Source: Mycobacterium sp. 852002-40037_SCH5390672
Lineage (GTDB): Bacteria; Actinomycetota; Actinomycetes; Mycobacteriales; Mycobacteriaceae
Assembly: GCF_001665875.1 (NCBI RefSeq)
Contig: NZ_LZTA01000091.1
Span: forward strand, 1-37,048
Length of the DNA stretch: 37,048 nt
Direction: 5' to 3'
This document shows positions 9,399 to 20,938 of the stretch, piece after piece. The translations under genes were made by a program, and so were the position numbers. The stretch's first letter is position 1; each line of letters starts with the position of its first letter. The notes beneath the pieces were generated by a model. The model did no database searches. It was not told the DNA's origin and was given only the letters and a program-made list of their open reading frames with translations.

Positions 9399-9427
9399 GG
9401 GCGGGCATTTTTGTCGGTGTCTGCTCG

Positions 9428-9433
9428 TAGGTT
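9428..9433 (+). promoter_or_regulatory. -10 box, leaderless start of the 13E12-type gene
   Basis: TAGGTT ends exactly 6 nt before the ATG at 9440, so transcription would begin at the A of the start codon. No ribosome-binding site is present, as expected for a leaderless mRNA. Confidence 0.5.
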
Positions 9434-9439
9434 CTAGGC

Positions 9440-10807
9440 ATGGATGCGAGCTGTCGTGAGGAGATCGTGGAGGTCTTCGCCGCGCTCGATGACGACGTGG
9501 AATGCCTGTGCGGGTTGTCGTTTGACGTGTTCACCACCCCGGAGAGGTTGCGGGCCTTGGAGCGCTTGGAGCGTGTGGCACGCCGGCTGCGCGCACCCGA
9601 GCACGCGTTGATCAACCAGCTCGACGCGCAGGCCGGCGCGGAAGAGCTGGGCGGCAATCTGCGCTCGGCGCTCGCGGACCGGTTGCGGATCACCAAGTCT
9701 GAGGCCGGCCGGCGCATCGCCGAGGCCGAGGATTTGGGTGAACGCCGAGCGCTGACCGGTGAGCCGTTGGCGCCGCAGTTGAGCTCGACCGCGACCGGCC
9801 AGCGCGCGGGGTTGATCGGTGACGGGCACGTGAAGGTGATCCGCCGCTTCTTCGCCCACCTGCCCGCCGAGGTGGACATGTCCACCCGGGAAGCCGCCGA
9901 AACCGACCTGGCCGACAAAGCCGGCGGGTACCGTCCCGACCAGTTGGCCAAATACGCCCAGCGTGTCATGGACTGGCTCAACCCTGACGGCGAATTCGAC
10001 GACGCGGAGCGAGCCCGCAAGCGCGGGATCACCCTGGGCACGCAGGAATTCGACGGCATGTCTCGGATCACCGGGCTGGTGACCCCGGAATTGCGGGCCA
10101 CCATCGAGGCCATGCTGGCCAAGCTGGCCGCGCCCGGGGCGTGCAATCCCACGGACGAGGCACCGGTGGTCGACACGCCACCCGACGAGGCTGCGGCACG
10201 GCGCGACAGCCGATCGCAAGCCCAGCGCAACCATGACGGATTCCTCGCCGGACTGCGCGGCCTGTTCGCCTCGGGCGCGCTGGGCCAGCACCACGGGCTC
10301 CCCGTGTCGATCGTCGTGACCACCACCTTGCAAGACCTCGAGGCCGCCGCCGGCAAAGCCCTCACCGCTGGCGGCACCCTGGTGCCCATGTCGGATGTCA
10401 TCCGCTGGGCCGGCCACGCGCACCATTACCTGGCGATTTTCGACAAGGGCAGGTCGCTGGCGCTATATCACACGAAGCGGTTGGCTTCCCCCGCACAGCG
10501 AATCATGTTGTACGCCAAGGATCGTGGATGTACGAAGCCGGGCTGTGACGCGCCGGGCTACCACAGCCAAGTCCACCACGTCCGGGGCTGGACGGCCACC
10601 CGCCATACCGACATCAACGACCTGGCGCTGGCCTGCGGCCCAGATAACCGACTCGCCGAAACCGGCTGGACCACCCGCACCAACGCCCGAGGCCACACCG
10701 AATGGATCCCACCGCCGCACCTCGACCACGGACAACCCAGAACCAACACCTTCCACCACCCCGAAAAACTCCTCCGCGACGGCGAGGACGACGACGAACC
10801 CGATTGA
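9440..10807 (+). CDS. REP13E12-type HNH endonuclease / DUF222 protein
   Basis: A 455-residue member of the mycobacterial 13E12 repeat family. It has an N-terminal DUF222 helical region (about residues 20-300) and a C-terminal HNH nuclease domain (about 360-400), with the CTKPGC, HHVRGW and DNR motifs in the right order. The length is full and the nuclease residues appear intact. Family members occur in multiple copies in mycobacterial genomes, and some serve as phage integration sites. The true function is not settled. In M. tuberculosis I recall no 13E12 gene between Rv1425 and Rv1426c, so this copy looks like an insertion. It ends 3 bp from the convergent WS/DGAT stop. Confidence 0.9.
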   Translation: MDASCREEIVEVFAALDDDVECLCGLSFDVFTTPERLRALERLERVARRLRAPEHALINQLDAQAGAEELGGNLRSALADRLRITKSEAGRRIAEAEDLGERRALTGEPLAPQLSSTATGQRAGLIGDGHVKVIRRFFAHLPAEVDMSTREAAETDLADKAGGYRPDQLAKYAQRVMDWLNPDGEFDDAERARKRGITLGTQEFDGMSRITGLVTPELRATIEAMLAKLAAPGACNPTDEAPVVDTPPDEAAARRDSRSQAQRNHDGFLAGLRGLFASGALGQHHGLPVSIVVTTTLQDLEAAAGKALTAGGTLVPMSDVIRWAGHAHHYLAIFDKGRSLALYHTKRLASPAQRIMLYAKDRGCTKPGCDAPGYHSQVHHVRGWTATRHTDINDLALACGPDNRLAETGWTTRTNARGHTEWIPPPHLDHGQPRTNTFHHPEKLLRDGEDDDEPD

Positions 10808-10810
10808 CAC

Positions 10811-12205
10811 CTAACTGGTATCGCGCGCGGCGGCCTTCTCCAGCTCGGTCAACGCCGGCTCGATCCGATCGGCCATGTCGTCGATGTCGTTGGCCACCTC
10901 TGGCGTCGTCACGAAACCGAAGTCCAGGTAGTCCTGGTAGGAGAAGCAGGTGATGTTCAGCGCGACGTCCATCACCGGCGGACCCAGCGGCACCAGCGAA
11001 TCCAGTTTGGCGCCCGCCATGTACAGCGGGAACTGCGGGCCGGGGACATTGGAGACAACCAGGTTGATGGGGGCCAGGTTTCGCGACAGCCCGCTGGCCG
11101 TGTAGGCGCGCGCGGCCAGGTGCAACAGTCCCGGCGGCGTCGTTTCGGTCAACCCCATGATCTGATGCGCCGACAACGCCTTGGCCATCAACTTGGCACT
11201 TCGCGTGCTCTCGTGGATAACCCGCAGCCGCTCAGCGGGATCTTCGACATCGGTGGCAAGGGACACGGTCATCGAACCCACCTTGTTACCGACGTCGTCC
11301 TTGTTCTCATCGGTACGGGTGGATACGGGGATCTGCGCGATGAGCGGCTTGGCCGGCAGTTCTCCGCGCTTCAATAAATATTCGCGGGCCGCCCCGGCCA
11401 CCAGCGCGAGCACAACGTCGTTGAGCTTGACGCCATAGGCATCCTTGACGGCCTTGGCCCGGGCCAGCTCGACACGGCAGCCGGTGATCCGCCGGTGCGG
11501 CGACACCGATGCGTTGAACCGGGTTTTCGGCGCATCGAAGTAGCGCGACGGCTTGCTGGTCACCCCCAACGCCGCGACCTGCTGGCGCAGCGTCTGCTCT
11601 ACCAGTCGGGCGATGCGGAACGGCGTCTTGACACCGACGTTGATAAGCGCGCCCACGGCGCGCCGTTCCAGCCCGGGAAGTTGGAATCCCACCAGCGATC
11701 CGACCGTCTCCTGTTGCGGCGCACGGGGTTCCGGCGTGGCGTCCAGAAGGATCTCACCCAAGCCGGCGCCCGAGACGCCGTCGACGATGGCGTGGTGCAT
11801 CTTGGTCAGCGTCGCGATCCGCCCGCCCTCGACGCCCTCGATCACCCACATCTCCCACAGCGGCCGGGAGCGGTCCAGCTTGTAGGACATCAGCCGGCCC
11901 ACCAGCTCCTCGAGCTCGCGGCGACCGCCCGGCGCGGGAACACCGATGCGGCGAACGTGGAAATCGACGTCGAGGTCCTCGTCTTCGACGAACCACGGTC
12001 GGTCCAGTCCCAGCGGCGCGTCGGTGACCCGCCACCGCAACTGGGGCACCTCCGGCAGGCGCTCGATGAGTAATTGACGGAGACGTTGAAAGCTGTACTC
12101 GGAGCATTCCTTCGGGTCACAAAGCGCCAACGCCCCCACGTGCATGTGCCAGCCCGCGGTTTCTGCTGACCAAAACGCCGCATCGACGCTCGAAAGCCGT
12201 TTCAT
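10811..12205 (-). CDS. WS/DGAT-family O-acyltransferase
   Basis: A 464-residue wax ester synthase/acyl-CoA:diacylglycerol acyltransferase, matching Rv1425 (about 459 aa) in place and length. The catalytic HHxxxDG motif is intact in KMHHAIVDG (His137, His138, Asp142). The conserved C-terminal block [16 protein letters not shown], the second family signature, is also present. Such enzymes esterify acyl-CoA with diacylglycerol or long-chain alcohols to make storage lipid. The in vivo substrate is not readable. The start has TACGGT 6 nt upstream and no clear ribosome-binding site, consistent with leaderless translation. Transcribed alone, convergent with the 13E12-type gene 3 bp away. The whiA stop is 120 bp upstream; Rv1424c, which I recall between them in M. 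tuberculosis, is absent. Confidence 0.92.
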   Translation of the reverse strand: MKRLSSVDAAFWSAETAGWHMHVGALALCDPKECSEYSFQRLRQLLIERLPEVPQLRWRVTDAPLGLDRPWFVEDEDLDVDFHVRRIGVPAPGGRRELEELVGRLMSYKLDRSRPLWEMWVIEGVEGGRIATLTKMHHAIVDGVSGAGLGEILLDATPEPRAPQQETVGSLVGFQLPGLERRAVGALINVGVKTPFRIARLVEQTLRQQVAALGVTSKPSRYFDAPKTRFNASVSPHRRITGCRVELARAKAVKDAYGVKLNDVVLALVAGAAREYLLKRGELPAKPLIAQIPVSTRTDENKDDVGNKVGSMTVSLATDVEDPAERLRVIHESTRSAKLMAKALSAHQIMGLTETTPPGLLHLAARAYTASGLSRNLAPINLVVSNVPGPQFPLYMAGAKLDSLVPLGPPVMDVALNITCFSYQDYLDFGFVTTPEVANDIDDMADRIEPALTELEKAAARDTS

Positions 12206-12211
12206 TCCCCG

Positions 12212-12217
12212 ACCGTA
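12212..12217 (-). promoter_or_regulatory. -10 box, leaderless start of the WS/DGAT gene
   Basis: Minus strand TACGGT ends 6 nt before the ATG at 12205. This position implies transcription starting at the ATG. Confidence 0.5.
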
Positions 12218-12325
12218 ACCCCCACCAGCCCGTCCCCACCAGCAATGCCCAACATTTAGCAGGGCAGTCAGGCGTCGCCAGATTCGCCGACTCCTCAGCC
12301 CACCGCTTCGCGGCGCGCATCGTCG

Positions 12326-13303
12326 TCAGGCGTCCTCCAGCAAATCCGGCGTCACCGCCGACTCCGTGTCGGGAATGCCGTCGACCTTGGCCTTGCGGTC
12401 CGCCATCGACAGTAGCCGCCGAATACGGCCTGCCACAGCATCTTTCGTCATCGGAGGGTCGGCGAGACGGCCGAGCTCCTCCAGCGAGGCCTGCCGGTGC
12501 TCCACGCGCAACTTGCCGGCCGAGGCCAAATGGTCGGGGACGGTGTCCCCCAAGATCTCCAGAGCCCGCTCCACCCGGGCCGCGGCCGCGACCGCCGCCC
12601 GCGCCGAACGCCGCAGGTTGGCGTCGTCGAAGTTGGCGAGCCGGTTGGCCGTGGCCCGGACCTCGCGCCGCATCCGGCGCTCCTCCCACACCAGCCGGGT
12701 GTCCTGGGCGCCCATCCGGGTCAGCAACGCGCCGATAGCCTCGCCGTCGCGCACCACCACCCGGTCGGCGCCGCGCACCTCGCGGGCCTTCGCGCTGACA
12801 CCGAGCCGGCGCGCGGCACCCACCAACGCCAGCGCCGCCTCCGGGCCGGGGCAGCTGACTTCCAACGCCGAGGAACGCCCCGGCTCGGTCAGCGACCCGT
12901 GCGCCAGGAACGCGCCCCGCCACGCGGCTTCGGCGTCGCCGACGCTGCCGCCCACCACCTGAGCCGGCAGTCCGCGCACCGGACGACCGCGGTTGTCGAG
13001 CAGGCCGGTCTGGCGGGCCAATGCCTCACCGTCATTGGCCACCCGCAACACGTAGCGGGTGCTCTTGCGAATTCCGCTGGCCGACAACACATGCACGACG
13101 GCGTTGTATCCGTAGAGTTCGAAAATGTCCTTGCGCAGCCGCCGCGCGACGTTACCCAGATCCACCTCGGCCTCGACCACGACACGTCCGCCGACGATGT
13201 GCAGCCCGCCGGCGAACCTCAGCAGGGACGTGACCTCCGCCCGGCGCGCGCTGACCGATTTCACAATGAGGCGGCTCAGTTCGTCCTTGACTTCGGTCGT
13301 CAT
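12326..13303 (-). CDS. whiA: sporulation/division regulator WhiA
   Basis: A 325-residue WhiA protein: an N-terminal degenerate LAGLIDADG homing-endonuclease-like fold, then a C-terminal helix-turn-helix DNA-binding domain (about residues 255-310, around [25 protein letters not shown]). It is a transcription factor conserved in Gram-positives and acts in cell division in actinobacteria. I chose the ATG at 13303, which forms an ATGA overlap with the yvcK stop, over one two codons upstream. It starts [21 protein letters not shown]. Last gene of the uvrC-rapZ-yvcK-whiA operon, a gene order conserved in actinobacteria. Confidence 0.97.
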   Translation of the reverse strand: MTTEVKDELSRLIVKSVSARRAEVTSLLRFAGGLHIVGGRVVVEAEVDLGNVARRLRKDIFELYGYNAVVHVLSASGIRKSTRYVLRVANDGEALARQTGLLDNRGRPVRGLPAQVVGGSVGDAEAAWRGAFLAHGSLTEPGRSSALEVSCPGPEAALALVGAARRLGVSAKAREVRGADRVVVRDGEAIGALLTRMGAQDTRLVWEERRMRREVRATANRLANFDDANLRRSARAAVAAAARVERALEILGDTVPDHLASAGKLRVEHRQASLEELGRLADPPMTKDAVAGRIRRLLSMADRKAKVDGIPDTESAVTPDLLEDA

Positions 13304-14376
13304 CGCCACGCGTCGTCACCCCTTGGTCCGCTGCCGGCCGGTCCACTCCCACCGGGTGGTGGGGTTGCACCGTCGACCCGAATATCCGCGGTGGCCGTGC
13401 CCGGAGACGCTCCCGGAGCCTTGTGGGCCGCCCGGACCCCGTCCAGGGCCGCCGCGAGCTTGCCTGGATCATGTAAAGGTGTACCAGGTCTGGCCACGTC
13501 GACGAAGTGGACCTCGGCCGAAAGCAGTGTGGCGGTGCGGCGCAGTTGCTCACGTTCCCGCTCACTGGGCACCCGTTCGGCGTCGATGATGATGTCGTGC
13601 ACGCTGAATTCCGGTGCGTGCTGGGCCAGCACGTGCAGATGACGCTCGACGGAGAAGCCGGCCGTCTCCCCCGGCTCGGCCACCAGGTTGAGCACCAGGG
13701 CGCGCCGCGCGGTGGTCGCCCGTAGCGCCGCCGCCAGTTCGGGCACCAGCACATGCGGGATCACGCTGGTGAACCACGAGCCCGGGCCAAGTACCACCAG
13801 ATCGGCGGCCATGATCGCGTCGACGGCCTGCCGGGTCGCCGGCGGGTTGTCGGGCGACAACCGCACGCGGCGCACCTTGCCCGGCGTGGTCGCGATCGCC
13901 ACCTGGCCACGGATCAGCCGGAACATCCGCGGGTCGCCTTCCAGACCCGAGACGTCGGCCTCGATCTGCAGCGCGATCGGGCACATCGGCAGCACCCTGC
14001 CCTTGACGCCCAGGATGCGCCCCAGCTCGTCGAGGGCGGCCACCGGATCGGCCAGCACCTCGGACAGGCCGGCCAGCAACAGGTTGCCGATCGGGTGCCC
14101 CGCCAAGGCGCCGCTGCCGCCGAACCGGTGCTGCAGGATGGTCGCCCACAGTCGTCCATGGGGACTGTCAGATGCCAAGGCCGCCAATGCCATTCGCAAA
14201 TCACCCGGTGGCACTACGTCCAGTTCGCTGCGCAGCCGGCCCGAAGAACCACCGTCGTCGGCGACGGTCACCACCGCGGTGACATAGGGCGTCAGTCGGC
14301 GAGCCGCCGACAGCGTCGCGTACAGGCCGTGTCCGCCGCCCAGCGCGACGATGCCCCGGGTCATCGGCTCGGTCAT
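13300..14376 (-). CDS. yvcK: YvcK/CuvA gluconeogenesis-factor family protein
   Basis: A 358-residue YvcK-family (CofD-like fold) protein. The GGGHGL nucleotide-binding loop is at residues 13-18, followed by [13 protein letters not shown] (about 37-49) and GNLLLAGL (about 97-104), all family signatures. In M. tuberculosis the orthologue (Rv1422, CuvA) is needed for normal cell shape and growth on some carbon sources, as I recall; UDP-sugar binding is known in the family. Both ends overlap neighbours by 4 bp (ATGA with rapZ upstream and whiA downstream), implying coupled translation. The C-terminal 35 residues are Pro/Gly/Ala-rich and probably disordered. The mycobacterial protein can be phosphorylated, but no site is inferred here. 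Confidence 0.96.
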   Translation of the reverse strand: MTEPMTRGIVALGGGHGLYATLSAARRLTPYVTAVVTVADDGGSSGRLRSELDVVPPGDLRMALAALASDSPHGRLWATILQHRFGGSGALAGHPIGNLLLAGLSEVLADPVAALDELGRILGVKGRVLPMCPIALQIEADVSGLEGDPRMFRLIRGQVAIATTPGKVRRVRLSPDNPPATRQAVDAIMAADLVVLGPGSWFTSVIPHVLVPELAAALRATTARRALVLNLVAEPGETAGFSVERHLHVLAQHAPEFSVHDIIIDAERVPSEREREQLRRTATLLSAEVHFVDVARPGTPLHDPGKLAAALDGVRAAHKAPGASPGTATADIRVDGATPPPGGSGPAGSGPRGDDAWR

Positions 14377-15290
14377 TCGCGGCCCAGATCCCGGTGCAGC
14401 ACCCGCACCGACAGTTGGGCTTCACCCGTTTGGGCCTTCAGCAACTGCATTAACGCCTCGGCGATCGCGACGCTGCGATGCTTGCCGCCGGTGCATCCGA
14501 TGGCGACCGTCATATAGCGCTTGCCCTCCCGGCGGTAGCCCTCGACGACCAGAGATAGCAATCGATGGTAGGCGTCGAGGAACTCGGCCGCGCCGGGCTG
14601 GCTCAACACGTAATCCCGCACCGCCGGGTCCTGCCCGGTGCGGGGACGCAATTCGTCGACCCAGTGCGGGTTCGGCAGGAACCGCACGTCCATCACCATG
14701 TCGGCGTCCATCGGCAGGCCGTACTTGAACCCGAACGACTCGACAGTGACGCTGGTGGTCGCGCTGGCGGCGCCCCCGAATGCCCGCTCGATGGTCTCGC
14801 GCAGGCCGCGCACCGACAGCGTCGAGGTGTCGATGATCAGATCGGCGGTGGCGCGAACCGACGCCAGCATCCGCCGTTCGGCCGCGATTCCCTCGGCCAG
14901 GGTCTGATCACCCTGCAGCGGGTGGCTGCGACGATTCTGTTCATAGCGGCGCACCAGCATGTCGTCGGATGCTTCCATGAACACCACGCGCGGGGCGATG
15001 TTTCGGGTTGCCAGCTCGGTGCGCACCGAATCCAGGTCGCCGGTGAAGCCGCGCGACCGCACGTCCATCACGACCGCCAGCTGGGTGATCCGCGAGCCCG
15101 CCGCCAGACCGAAATCAACCATCCGGGTGATCAGCTGGGGAGGCAGGTTGTCGGCCACATACCAGCCCAGGTCTTCGAGCACCTTGGCTGCGGTACCCCG
15201 CCCGGCCCCGGATAACCCGGTCACCAGAACGACGTCGATGCCCGCCGCGGCGTCCACCGAGTGGCCGCCCGCGAACTCTGGGCCCGTCAT
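14373..15290 (-). CDS. rapZ: RapZ-family nucleotide-binding protein
   Basis: A 305-residue P-loop protein of the RapZ/YvcJ family (Rv1421 in M. tuberculosis by synteny). The Walker A region [10 protein letters not shown] (about residues 25-34) has Arg-Gly where many relatives have Lys-Ser. This is the form I recall from other mycobacteria. The C-terminal domain has the conserved [15 protein letters not shown] (about 268-282), the metabolite-binding part in RapZ. In enterobacteria RapZ directs RNase E to small RNAs; in Gram-positives the role is less clear, so RNase adaptor here is by family name only. Overlaps uvrC and yvcK by ATGA at both ends. Confidence 0.94.
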   Translation of the reverse strand: MTGPEFAGGHSVDAAAGIDVVLVTGLSGAGRGTAAKVLEDLGWYVADNLPPQLITRMVDFGLAAGSRITQLAVVMDVRSRGFTGDLDSVRTELATRNIAPRVVFMEASDDMLVRRYEQNRRSHPLQGDQTLAEGIAAERRMLASVRATADLIIDTSTLSVRGLRETIERAFGGAASATTSVTVESFGFKYGLPMDADMVMDVRFLPNPHWVDELRPRTGQDPAVRDYVLSQPGAAEFLDAYHRLLSLVVEGYRREGKRYMTVAIGCTGGKHRSVAIAEALMQLLKAQTGEAQLSVRVLHRDLGRE

Positions 15291-17230
15291 TGGGCCGGCT
15301 CGGACTGATCGGGTCGCAACGCCTCCAGGACGGCGGTGGCGGTTGCCACACCGATGCCGGGAACGGCGGTGATCTGGTCGACGGTGGCCTCCTTGAGGCG
15401 GGCTATCGATCCGAAATGGCTTACCAATGCCTTACGGCGATGTTCTCCCAATCCTGGCACCGAATCCAGCACCGATGCCGTCATTCGCTTGGATCGCTTG
15501 CTGCGATGGTAGGTGATCGCGAACCGGTGCGCTTCGTCACGGACACGTTGCAGCAGATAAAGTCCCTCGCTGTTGCGCGGCATGATGACGGGATCGGGCT
15601 CCGAGGGCACCCACACCTCTTCCAGCCGCTTGGCCAGGCCGATCACCGCGACGTCGGTGATGCCGAGTTCCTCGAGCACCGCGCTTGCCGCATTGACTTG
15701 CGGGGCCCCGCCGTCGACGACGTACAGGTTCGGGGGGTAGGCGAAACGGCGAGACTTTCCTTCCGGCGAAAGCATATTCGGGTCGTTTTGTTCACTGAGG
15801 TGCCGCGCGAAACGACGGCGGGTCACCTCGGCGATGGACGCGACGTCGTCGGAGCGTCCGCGTCCGGCGGCTTGCCGGATGCCGAAGTGGCGGTAGTCCG
15901 ACTTGCGCGGCAGACCGTCCTCGAACACCACCAGCGACCCCACCACATCGGTGCCCTGGACATGGCTGATGTCCACACATTCGATGCGCAGCGGCGCGTC
16001 GGATAAGCCGAGGGCCTCCTGGATGTTCTGCAGCGCAGCGGATCTGGCGTTGAAGTCGCCGGCGCGCCTCAGCTTGTGTTGTTGCAGTGCGTCTTTCGCG
16101 TTGCGCTGTACGGTTTCGGCCAGCGCGCGTTTGTCCCCGCGCCGCGGCACCCGCAGCGCCACCCGGGACCCGCGCAAGCCGGACAGCCAACTGGTCAGCT
16201 CGCCTGCGTTGGACGGCAGGCAGGGCACCAACACTTCGCGCGGCACCGGGTTCGCCGATTCGTCTGCGGCGCCGCCCAATTCGGCCTGCTCGCCGTAGAA
16301 TTGCGTCAAGAACTGCTCGACCAGTTGTTCCTCACCGGAATCACCAGGGTCGGCGGACTTTTCGACGATCCAGCCGCGCTGACCGCGGACCCGTCCCCCG
16401 CGCACGTGGAACACCTGCACCGCGGCCTCGAGCTCGTCGTCGGCGAACGCCACCACATCGGCGTCGGTGCCGTCGCCGAGGACCACGGCCTGCTTTTCCA
16501 TCGCCCTTCTCACCGCGCCCAGGTCGTCCCGCAGCCGCGCGGCCCGCTCGAAATCGAGTCGCTCGGCCGCGGCGTTCATCTGCTGTTCCAGCTCCCGGGC
16601 GAACCGGTCGGTCTTGCCGGACAAAAAGTCGCAGAAATCGTCCACGATCTGGCGGTGCTGCTCCGCGCTGACCCTGCCGATACACGGCGCCGAGCATTTG
16701 TCGATGTAGCCGAGCAGACAAGGACGATCGATCTGCTTATGCCGCTTGAAAACTCCCGCCGAACAGGTGCGTGCCGGAAATACCCGGGTGAGCAGATCCA
16801 GCGTTTCCCGGATGGCCCATGCGTGCGAGTACGGCCCGAAATACCGCACCCCTTTGCGGCGGGGCCCGCGATAGACCATCAGTCGCGGGAACTCCTCGTT
16901 GAGGGTCACCGCCAGCACCGGATAGGTCTTGTCGTCGCGATAGCGGACGTTGAAACGCGGGTCGAACTCCTTGATCCAGTTGTATTCAAGCTGCAACGCC
17001 TCGACTTCGGTGTTGACCACCGTCCACTCGACCTTGGCCGCGGTGGTCACCATCTGCCGGGTTCGCGGGTGCAGGCCGGCGATGTCGGCGAAGTATGACG
17101 TCAGCCGGCTGCGCAGGCTCTTGGCCTTGCCGACATAGATGACCCGCCCATACGTATCCCGGAATCGGTAGACGCCGGGCTCGACCGGGATGGACCCGGG
17201 GGCGGGGCGGTAGGTGGCGGGATCGGGCAC
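15287..17230 (-). CDS. uvrC: excinuclease ABC subunit C
   Basis: A 647-residue UvrC, the dual-incision nuclease of nucleotide excision repair. The N-terminal GIY-YIG domain is seen in [21 protein letters not shown] (about residues 19-39). The UvrB-binding UVR motif follows (about 210-245), then an RNase H-like endonuclease domain (with [15 protein letters not shown] around 415-430) and paired helix-hairpin-helix motifs at the C-terminus ([12 protein letters not shown] and VPGIGVATA). Length is normal. The start is GTG at 17230, with TAGCCT 6 nt upstream, so it is probably leaderless. First gene of the operon with rapZ, yvcK and whiA. Confidence 0.98.
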   Translation of the reverse strand: MPDPATYRPAPGSIPVEPGVYRFRDTYGRVIYVGKAKSLRSRLTSYFADIAGLHPRTRQMVTTAAKVEWTVVNTEVEALQLEYNWIKEFDPRFNVRYRDDKTYPVLAVTLNEEFPRLMVYRGPRRKGVRYFGPYSHAWAIRETLDLLTRVFPARTCSAGVFKRHKQIDRPCLLGYIDKCSAPCIGRVSAEQHRQIVDDFCDFLSGKTDRFARELEQQMNAAAERLDFERAARLRDDLGAVRRAMEKQAVVLGDGTDADVVAFADDELEAAVQVFHVRGGRVRGQRGWIVEKSADPGDSGEEQLVEQFLTQFYGEQAELGGAADESANPVPREVLVPCLPSNAGELTSWLSGLRGSRVALRVPRRGDKRALAETVQRNAKDALQQHKLRRAGDFNARSAALQNIQEALGLSDAPLRIECVDISHVQGTDVVGSLVVFEDGLPRKSDYRHFGIRQAAGRGRSDDVASIAEVTRRRFARHLSEQNDPNMLSPEGKSRRFAYPPNLYVVDGGAPQVNAASAVLEELGITDVAVIGLAKRLEEVWVPSEPDPVIMPRNSEGLYLLQRVRDEAHRFAITYHRSKRSKRMTASVLDSVPGLGEHRRKALVSHFGSIARLKEATVDQITAVPGIGVATATAVLEALRPDQSEPAQ

Positions 17231-17236
17231 AGATCC

Positions 17237-17242
17237 AGGCTA
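17237..17242 (-). promoter_or_regulatory. -10 box, leaderless start of uvrC
   Basis: Minus strand TAGCCT ends 6 nt before the uvrC GTG at 17230, so the operon mRNA probably starts at the G of the start codon. Confidence 0.5.
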
Positions 17243-17510
17243 GTAGCCGCGCACGGGGTGCCGAGAAAGGCGGAGCGCATGCAAGTGCCGGCCTACTGTC
17301 GTGCTTATCGGTCGCCAGGATGTTGGGGGGATTGCCGTCGACGGACTCCTTCATTGGACGACGGCCCGAGTCTGCCGCTGTTACCGAGCAGCTGGACCCC
17401 GAAACCGAAAAGGAGCAACGGGGCAGGTAGAAGGCCCGCAAGGAGCGCCGACCGCAGTGGCGGCGGTTTGGGCGCCTGCCGTTCTGGCTACCAAGCTTCT
17501 AGCTCGACGT

Positions 17511-17537
17511 TAGAGTGGGGGCATTGCTATGGAGGGA
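17511..17537 (+). promoter_or_regulatory. candidate -10 and ribosome-binding site of the hemophore-like gene
   Basis: TAGAGT at 17511-17516 fits TANNNT. GGAGGGA at 17531-17537 is a strong ribosome-binding site 8 nt before the ATG at 17546. Together they give a short leader. Confidence 0.45.
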
Positions 17538-17545
17538 GTCCGTAA

Positions 17546-17884
17546 ATGATGAAGCGCTCGTTGGCCAAACTGGCCGTGACCGTCGGCGGTCTGGCATTGG
17601 CGTCGACCGCCGGGGCCGGGGTCGCATCCGCTGACCCCGATTTCGGTCCGATGATCAACACGACTTGTAACTACGACCAGGCGATGCGCGCCGTGCACGC
17701 CGAAAATCCGATGGCCGCTCAATACCTCGATCAGTCGCCGCCTAACCAGCAGTTCTTGCAGCAGTACCTGGCGTCGTCGCCCGATCAGCGGGTGAACCTG
17801 CTCAAGGCGATCCAGCACAACCAGGGGGCGTCACAGGCCCTGCCGATCTTCCAGCAAATGATGACGGACTGCACTCGGTACTGA
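17546..17884 (+). CDS. small secreted hemophore-related protein (Rv0203/Rv1174c type)
   Basis: A 112-residue exported protein. Residues 1-29 are a Sec signal peptide with cleavage after ASA, leaving a mature chain of about 83 residues beginning DPDFGPM. Two cysteines (Cys41 in NTTCNYDQ and Cys109 near the end) can form one disulfide around a helical core. The NTTCNY start and the spacing of hydrophobics match the Rv1174c (TB8.4)/Rv0203 haem-binding-like family as I remember it. Haem binding is known for Rv0203 only, so function here is inferred. Strong ribosome-binding site. In M. tuberculosis this locus holds Rv1419, a different secreted protein, so the position looks variable. Confidence 0.8.
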   Translation: MMKRSLAKLAVTVGGLALASTAGAGVASADPDFGPMINTTCNYDQAMRAVHAENPMAAQYLDQSPPNQQFLQQYLASSPDQRVNLLKAIQHNQGASQALPIFQQMMTDCTRY

Positions 17885-17928
17885 GTCCTGCGCCTCGGGC
17901 TTCCCGGCTCAAGCATTTAAAACCTCAG

Positions 17929-17943
17929 GCGGCGGGCCGCCGC
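17929..17943. terminator. hairpin between convergent hemophore-like gene and lprH
   Basis: GCGGCG-GGC-CGCCGC is a perfect 6-bp stem with a 3-nt loop, placed between two convergent stops. On the minus strand it is followed, a few bases on, by TTTT, so it fits an intrinsic terminator for the ribBA-ribH-lprH unit best. Confidence 0.55.
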
Positions 17944-17944
17944 G

Positions 17945-18631
17945 TTATGCGGTGCGCCCGTCGACCTGCGCTCGTCGTTTCGCCGCCCAGTCCGCCATGG
18001 GAAATCCGGGGACGTCGTTACAGGCCGACAGCAACAAAGCCACGTGCGCCAGCACGGCCAACCCGTAATCGCACGTCCAAGCCGGCTGGGTCATCGTCCA
18101 TACCAGGACGCCTTCCGACGGAGTCGCGAAATTGCTGAGCCGCATCGGGATTGCCTCCCCGGCCGGGGAGATGCCCACCGCGTCGTGTCTGCACTGGGCT
18201 ACGGCGATGAATCCACTCACCACCTCATGGTGGGGGTCTAGCGCGTTGTCGTAGAGGTCGACCGACTCGGCGTACAGTGCCGAACCACCGAATTGATACG
18301 CCGATTCGGCATGGTCCGATGCGCCGGCGGGTCGCAGCGGCGAACCCTTGAAAAGCAGTGCCGCCGAGCAGTCCGGTGGGCGAGCGCTGGTGAAGTAGGT
18401 ATCGCCCACCGGCGCGGCGATCGCGGCGCCGAAGGGCGTGTCATTTCCGCTCTGCAGCAGTAGGTCTGGTGCATGGGACGGCGGGCGTTTCACCGTCGTA
18501 GGCGGCGTTCCCCCTGACTGACCGGACGCCCGGACCGCCCGTCCCCCTACGACGGCGCTGCACCCGCTGAGCGCCAGCATGGCGGCAAGTCCCACTGCGG
18601 CCACCGCGGCCACCGGTGCCTGAAGTGCCAT
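17945..18631 (-). CDS. lprH: lipoprotein LprH
   Basis: A 228-residue lipoprotein, the same length as M. tuberculosis LprH (Rv1418). The signal peptide ends in a lipobox LALSGC with the acylated cysteine at residue 24. After it comes a Gly/Ser/Thr/Pro linker and a folded extracytoplasmic domain with cysteines near residues 88, 146, 180 and 199. The fold resembles the PknH-type sensor domain family, which I infer rather than see. The function is unknown. A TACCAT box lies exactly 6 nt before the ATG, so it may have its own leaderless promoter even though it follows the PH-domain gene by only 18 bp. Confidence 0.88.
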   Translation of the reverse strand: MALQAPVAAVAAVGLAAMLALSGCSAVVGGRAVRASGQSGGTPPTTVKRPPSHAPDLLLQSGNDTPFGAAIAAPVGDTYFTSARPPDCSAALLFKGSPLRPAGASDHAESAYQFGGSALYAESVDLYDNALDPHHEVVSGFIAVAQCRHDAVGISPAGEAIPMRLSNFATPSEGVLVWTMTQPAWTCDYGLAVLAHVALLLSACNDVPGFPMADWAAKRRAQVDGRTA

Positions 18632-18637
18632 CGGCTG

Positions 18638-18643
18638 ATGGTA
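18638..18643 (-). promoter_or_regulatory. -10 box, possible internal leaderless promoter of lprH
   Basis: Minus strand TACCAT ends 6 nt before the lprH ATG at 18631. It sits in the 18-bp gap after the PH-domain gene, so it would be an internal promoter. Confidence 0.4.
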
Positions 18644-18649
18644 CAGCGC

Positions 18650-19635
<986 letters not shown>

Positions 19636-19645
19636 TCATCGGCGG

Positions 19646-20923
19646 TCACAAAGCACCGCCGAATTCACCTGGCAAATGGACGGATTCGTGAAAGTCGTCC
19701 AGCCCGGCCAGGTCGTGACCCATCTTATCCCGCTTGGTCATCAGGTAACGGATGTTCTCCGCGTTGGCGCGCACCGGAAGCGGCACCCGCTCGATGATGT
19801 GCAGGCCGTACCCATCCAGCCCGACCCGCTTGGCCGGATTGTTGGTCAGCAGCCGCATGGACCGCACCCCGAGGTCCACCAGGATTTGCGCGCCGATTCC
19901 GTAATCTCTTGCATCGGCGGGCAACCCGAGCTTGAGGTTGGCGTCGACGGTGTCTTCACCGGCGTCCTGCAGCTGATAGGCCTGCAGCTTGTGCATCAGC
20001 CCGATGCCGCGTCCCTCGTGGCCGCGCATGTACAGCACGATGCCGCGTCCCTCGCGGGCGACCATAGCCATCGCGGCGTCCAGCTGGGGTCCGCAATCGC
20101 AGCGGCGGGAACCGAACACGTCACCGGTCAAGCATTCGGAGTGCACGCGCACCAGCACGTCGTCACCATCGGAGTCCGGGCCGTTGATGTCGCCGCGCAC
20201 CAGCGCGACGTGTTCGACCTCTTCGTAGATGCTGGCGTAGCCGATGGCACGAAACTCACCGTGCCGAGTGGGGATCCGGGCTTCGGCGATCCGGGCGATG
20301 TGCTTCTCGTGTTTGCGCCGCCACTCGATCAGGTCGGCGATGGTGATCATCGCGAGATCGTGTTCGTCGGCGAAGACCCGCAGTTCGTCGGTCTGCGCCA
20401 TCGAGCCTTCGTCCTTCTGGCTGACGATCTCGCAGATGGCACCCGCGGGCTGCAGGCCCGCCAGCCGGGCCAGGTCGACGGCGGCTTCGGTGTGACCCGG
20501 GCGGCGCAACACGCCACCGTCCTTGGCGCGCAACGGAACCACGTGACCCGGCCTGGTGAAATCGTCGGCGACGCTGGTGGGATCGGCCAGTAAGCGCATC
20601 GTGGTCGCCCGGTCCGAGGCCGAAATCCCCGTGCCCACACCCCGTCTTGCGTCGACCGTGACGGTGTAGGCGGTGCCGTGCTTGTCCTGGTTCACCGCGT
20701 ACATCGGCAGCAACCCCAGCCGGTCGCAGATATCCCCGTCCAGCGGCACGCACAGGTACCCCGAGGTGTAGCGCACCATGAATGCCACCATCTCCGGCGT
20801 CGCCTTCTCGGCGGCGAAGATCAGATCGCCCTCATTCTCGCGGTCCTCGTCGTCGATGACGATGACGGCCTTGCCGGCCGCAATGTCGGCAACCGCCCTC
20901 TCGACGGAGTCCAACCTCGTCAT
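19646..20923 (-). CDS. ribBA: bifunctional DHBP synthase / GTP cyclohydrolase II
   Basis: A 425-residue bifunctional enzyme, identical in length to RibA2 (Rv1415). The N-terminal half makes 3,4-dihydroxy-2-butanone 4-phosphate from ribulose 5-phosphate: [12 protein letters not shown] (about residues 23-34) and [11 protein letters not shown] (about 150-160) carry the acidic and histidine residues. The C-terminal half opens GTP: zinc ligands in [14 protein letters not shown] and the GHEGRGIGL motif are intact. So both entry branches of riboflavin synthesis come from this gene. I chose the ATG at 20923 for its GAGGTAG ribosome-binding site; the frame runs upstream to 20962 across a hairpin. Confidence 0.97.
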   Translation of the reverse strand: MTRLDSVERAVADIAAGKAVIVIDDEDRENEGDLIFAAEKATPEMVAFMVRYTSGYLCVPLDGDICDRLGLLPMYAVNQDKHGTAYTVTVDARRGVGTGISASDRATTMRLLADPTSVADDFTRPGHVVPLRAKDGGVLRRPGHTEAAVDLARLAGLQPAGAICEIVSQKDEGSMAQTDELRVFADEHDLAMITIADLIEWRRKHEKHIARIAEARIPTRHGEFRAIGYASIYEEVEHVALVRGDINGPDSDGDDVLVRVHSECLTGDVFGSRRCDCGPQLDAAMAMVAREGRGIVLYMRGHEGRGIGLMHKLQAYQLQDAGEDTVDANLKLGLPADARDYGIGAQILVDLGVRSMRLLTNNPAKRVGLDGYGLHIIERVPLPVRANAENIRYLMTKRDKMGHDLAGLDDFHESVHLPGEFGGAL

Positions 20924-20938
20924 CTTTGCTACCTCGCC

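Larger units (their letters stand above)
17231..17545. other. 315-bp divergent intergenic region between uvrC and the hemophore-like gene
   Basis: No coding region is convincing here. It holds the leaderless uvrC -10 box at its left end and, at its right end, a candidate -10 TAGAGT (17511-17516) and a GGAGGGA ribosome-binding site (17531-17537) for the small secreted protein. No IdeR-like iron box is visible. Confidence 0.6.

Noticed and set aside
14373..15290. RapZ with a broken P-loop
   Set aside because: Walker A is GLSGAGRGT with Arg-Gly instead of Lys-Ser, but this is how I recall the mycobacterial orthologues, so it is not a defect of this copy.
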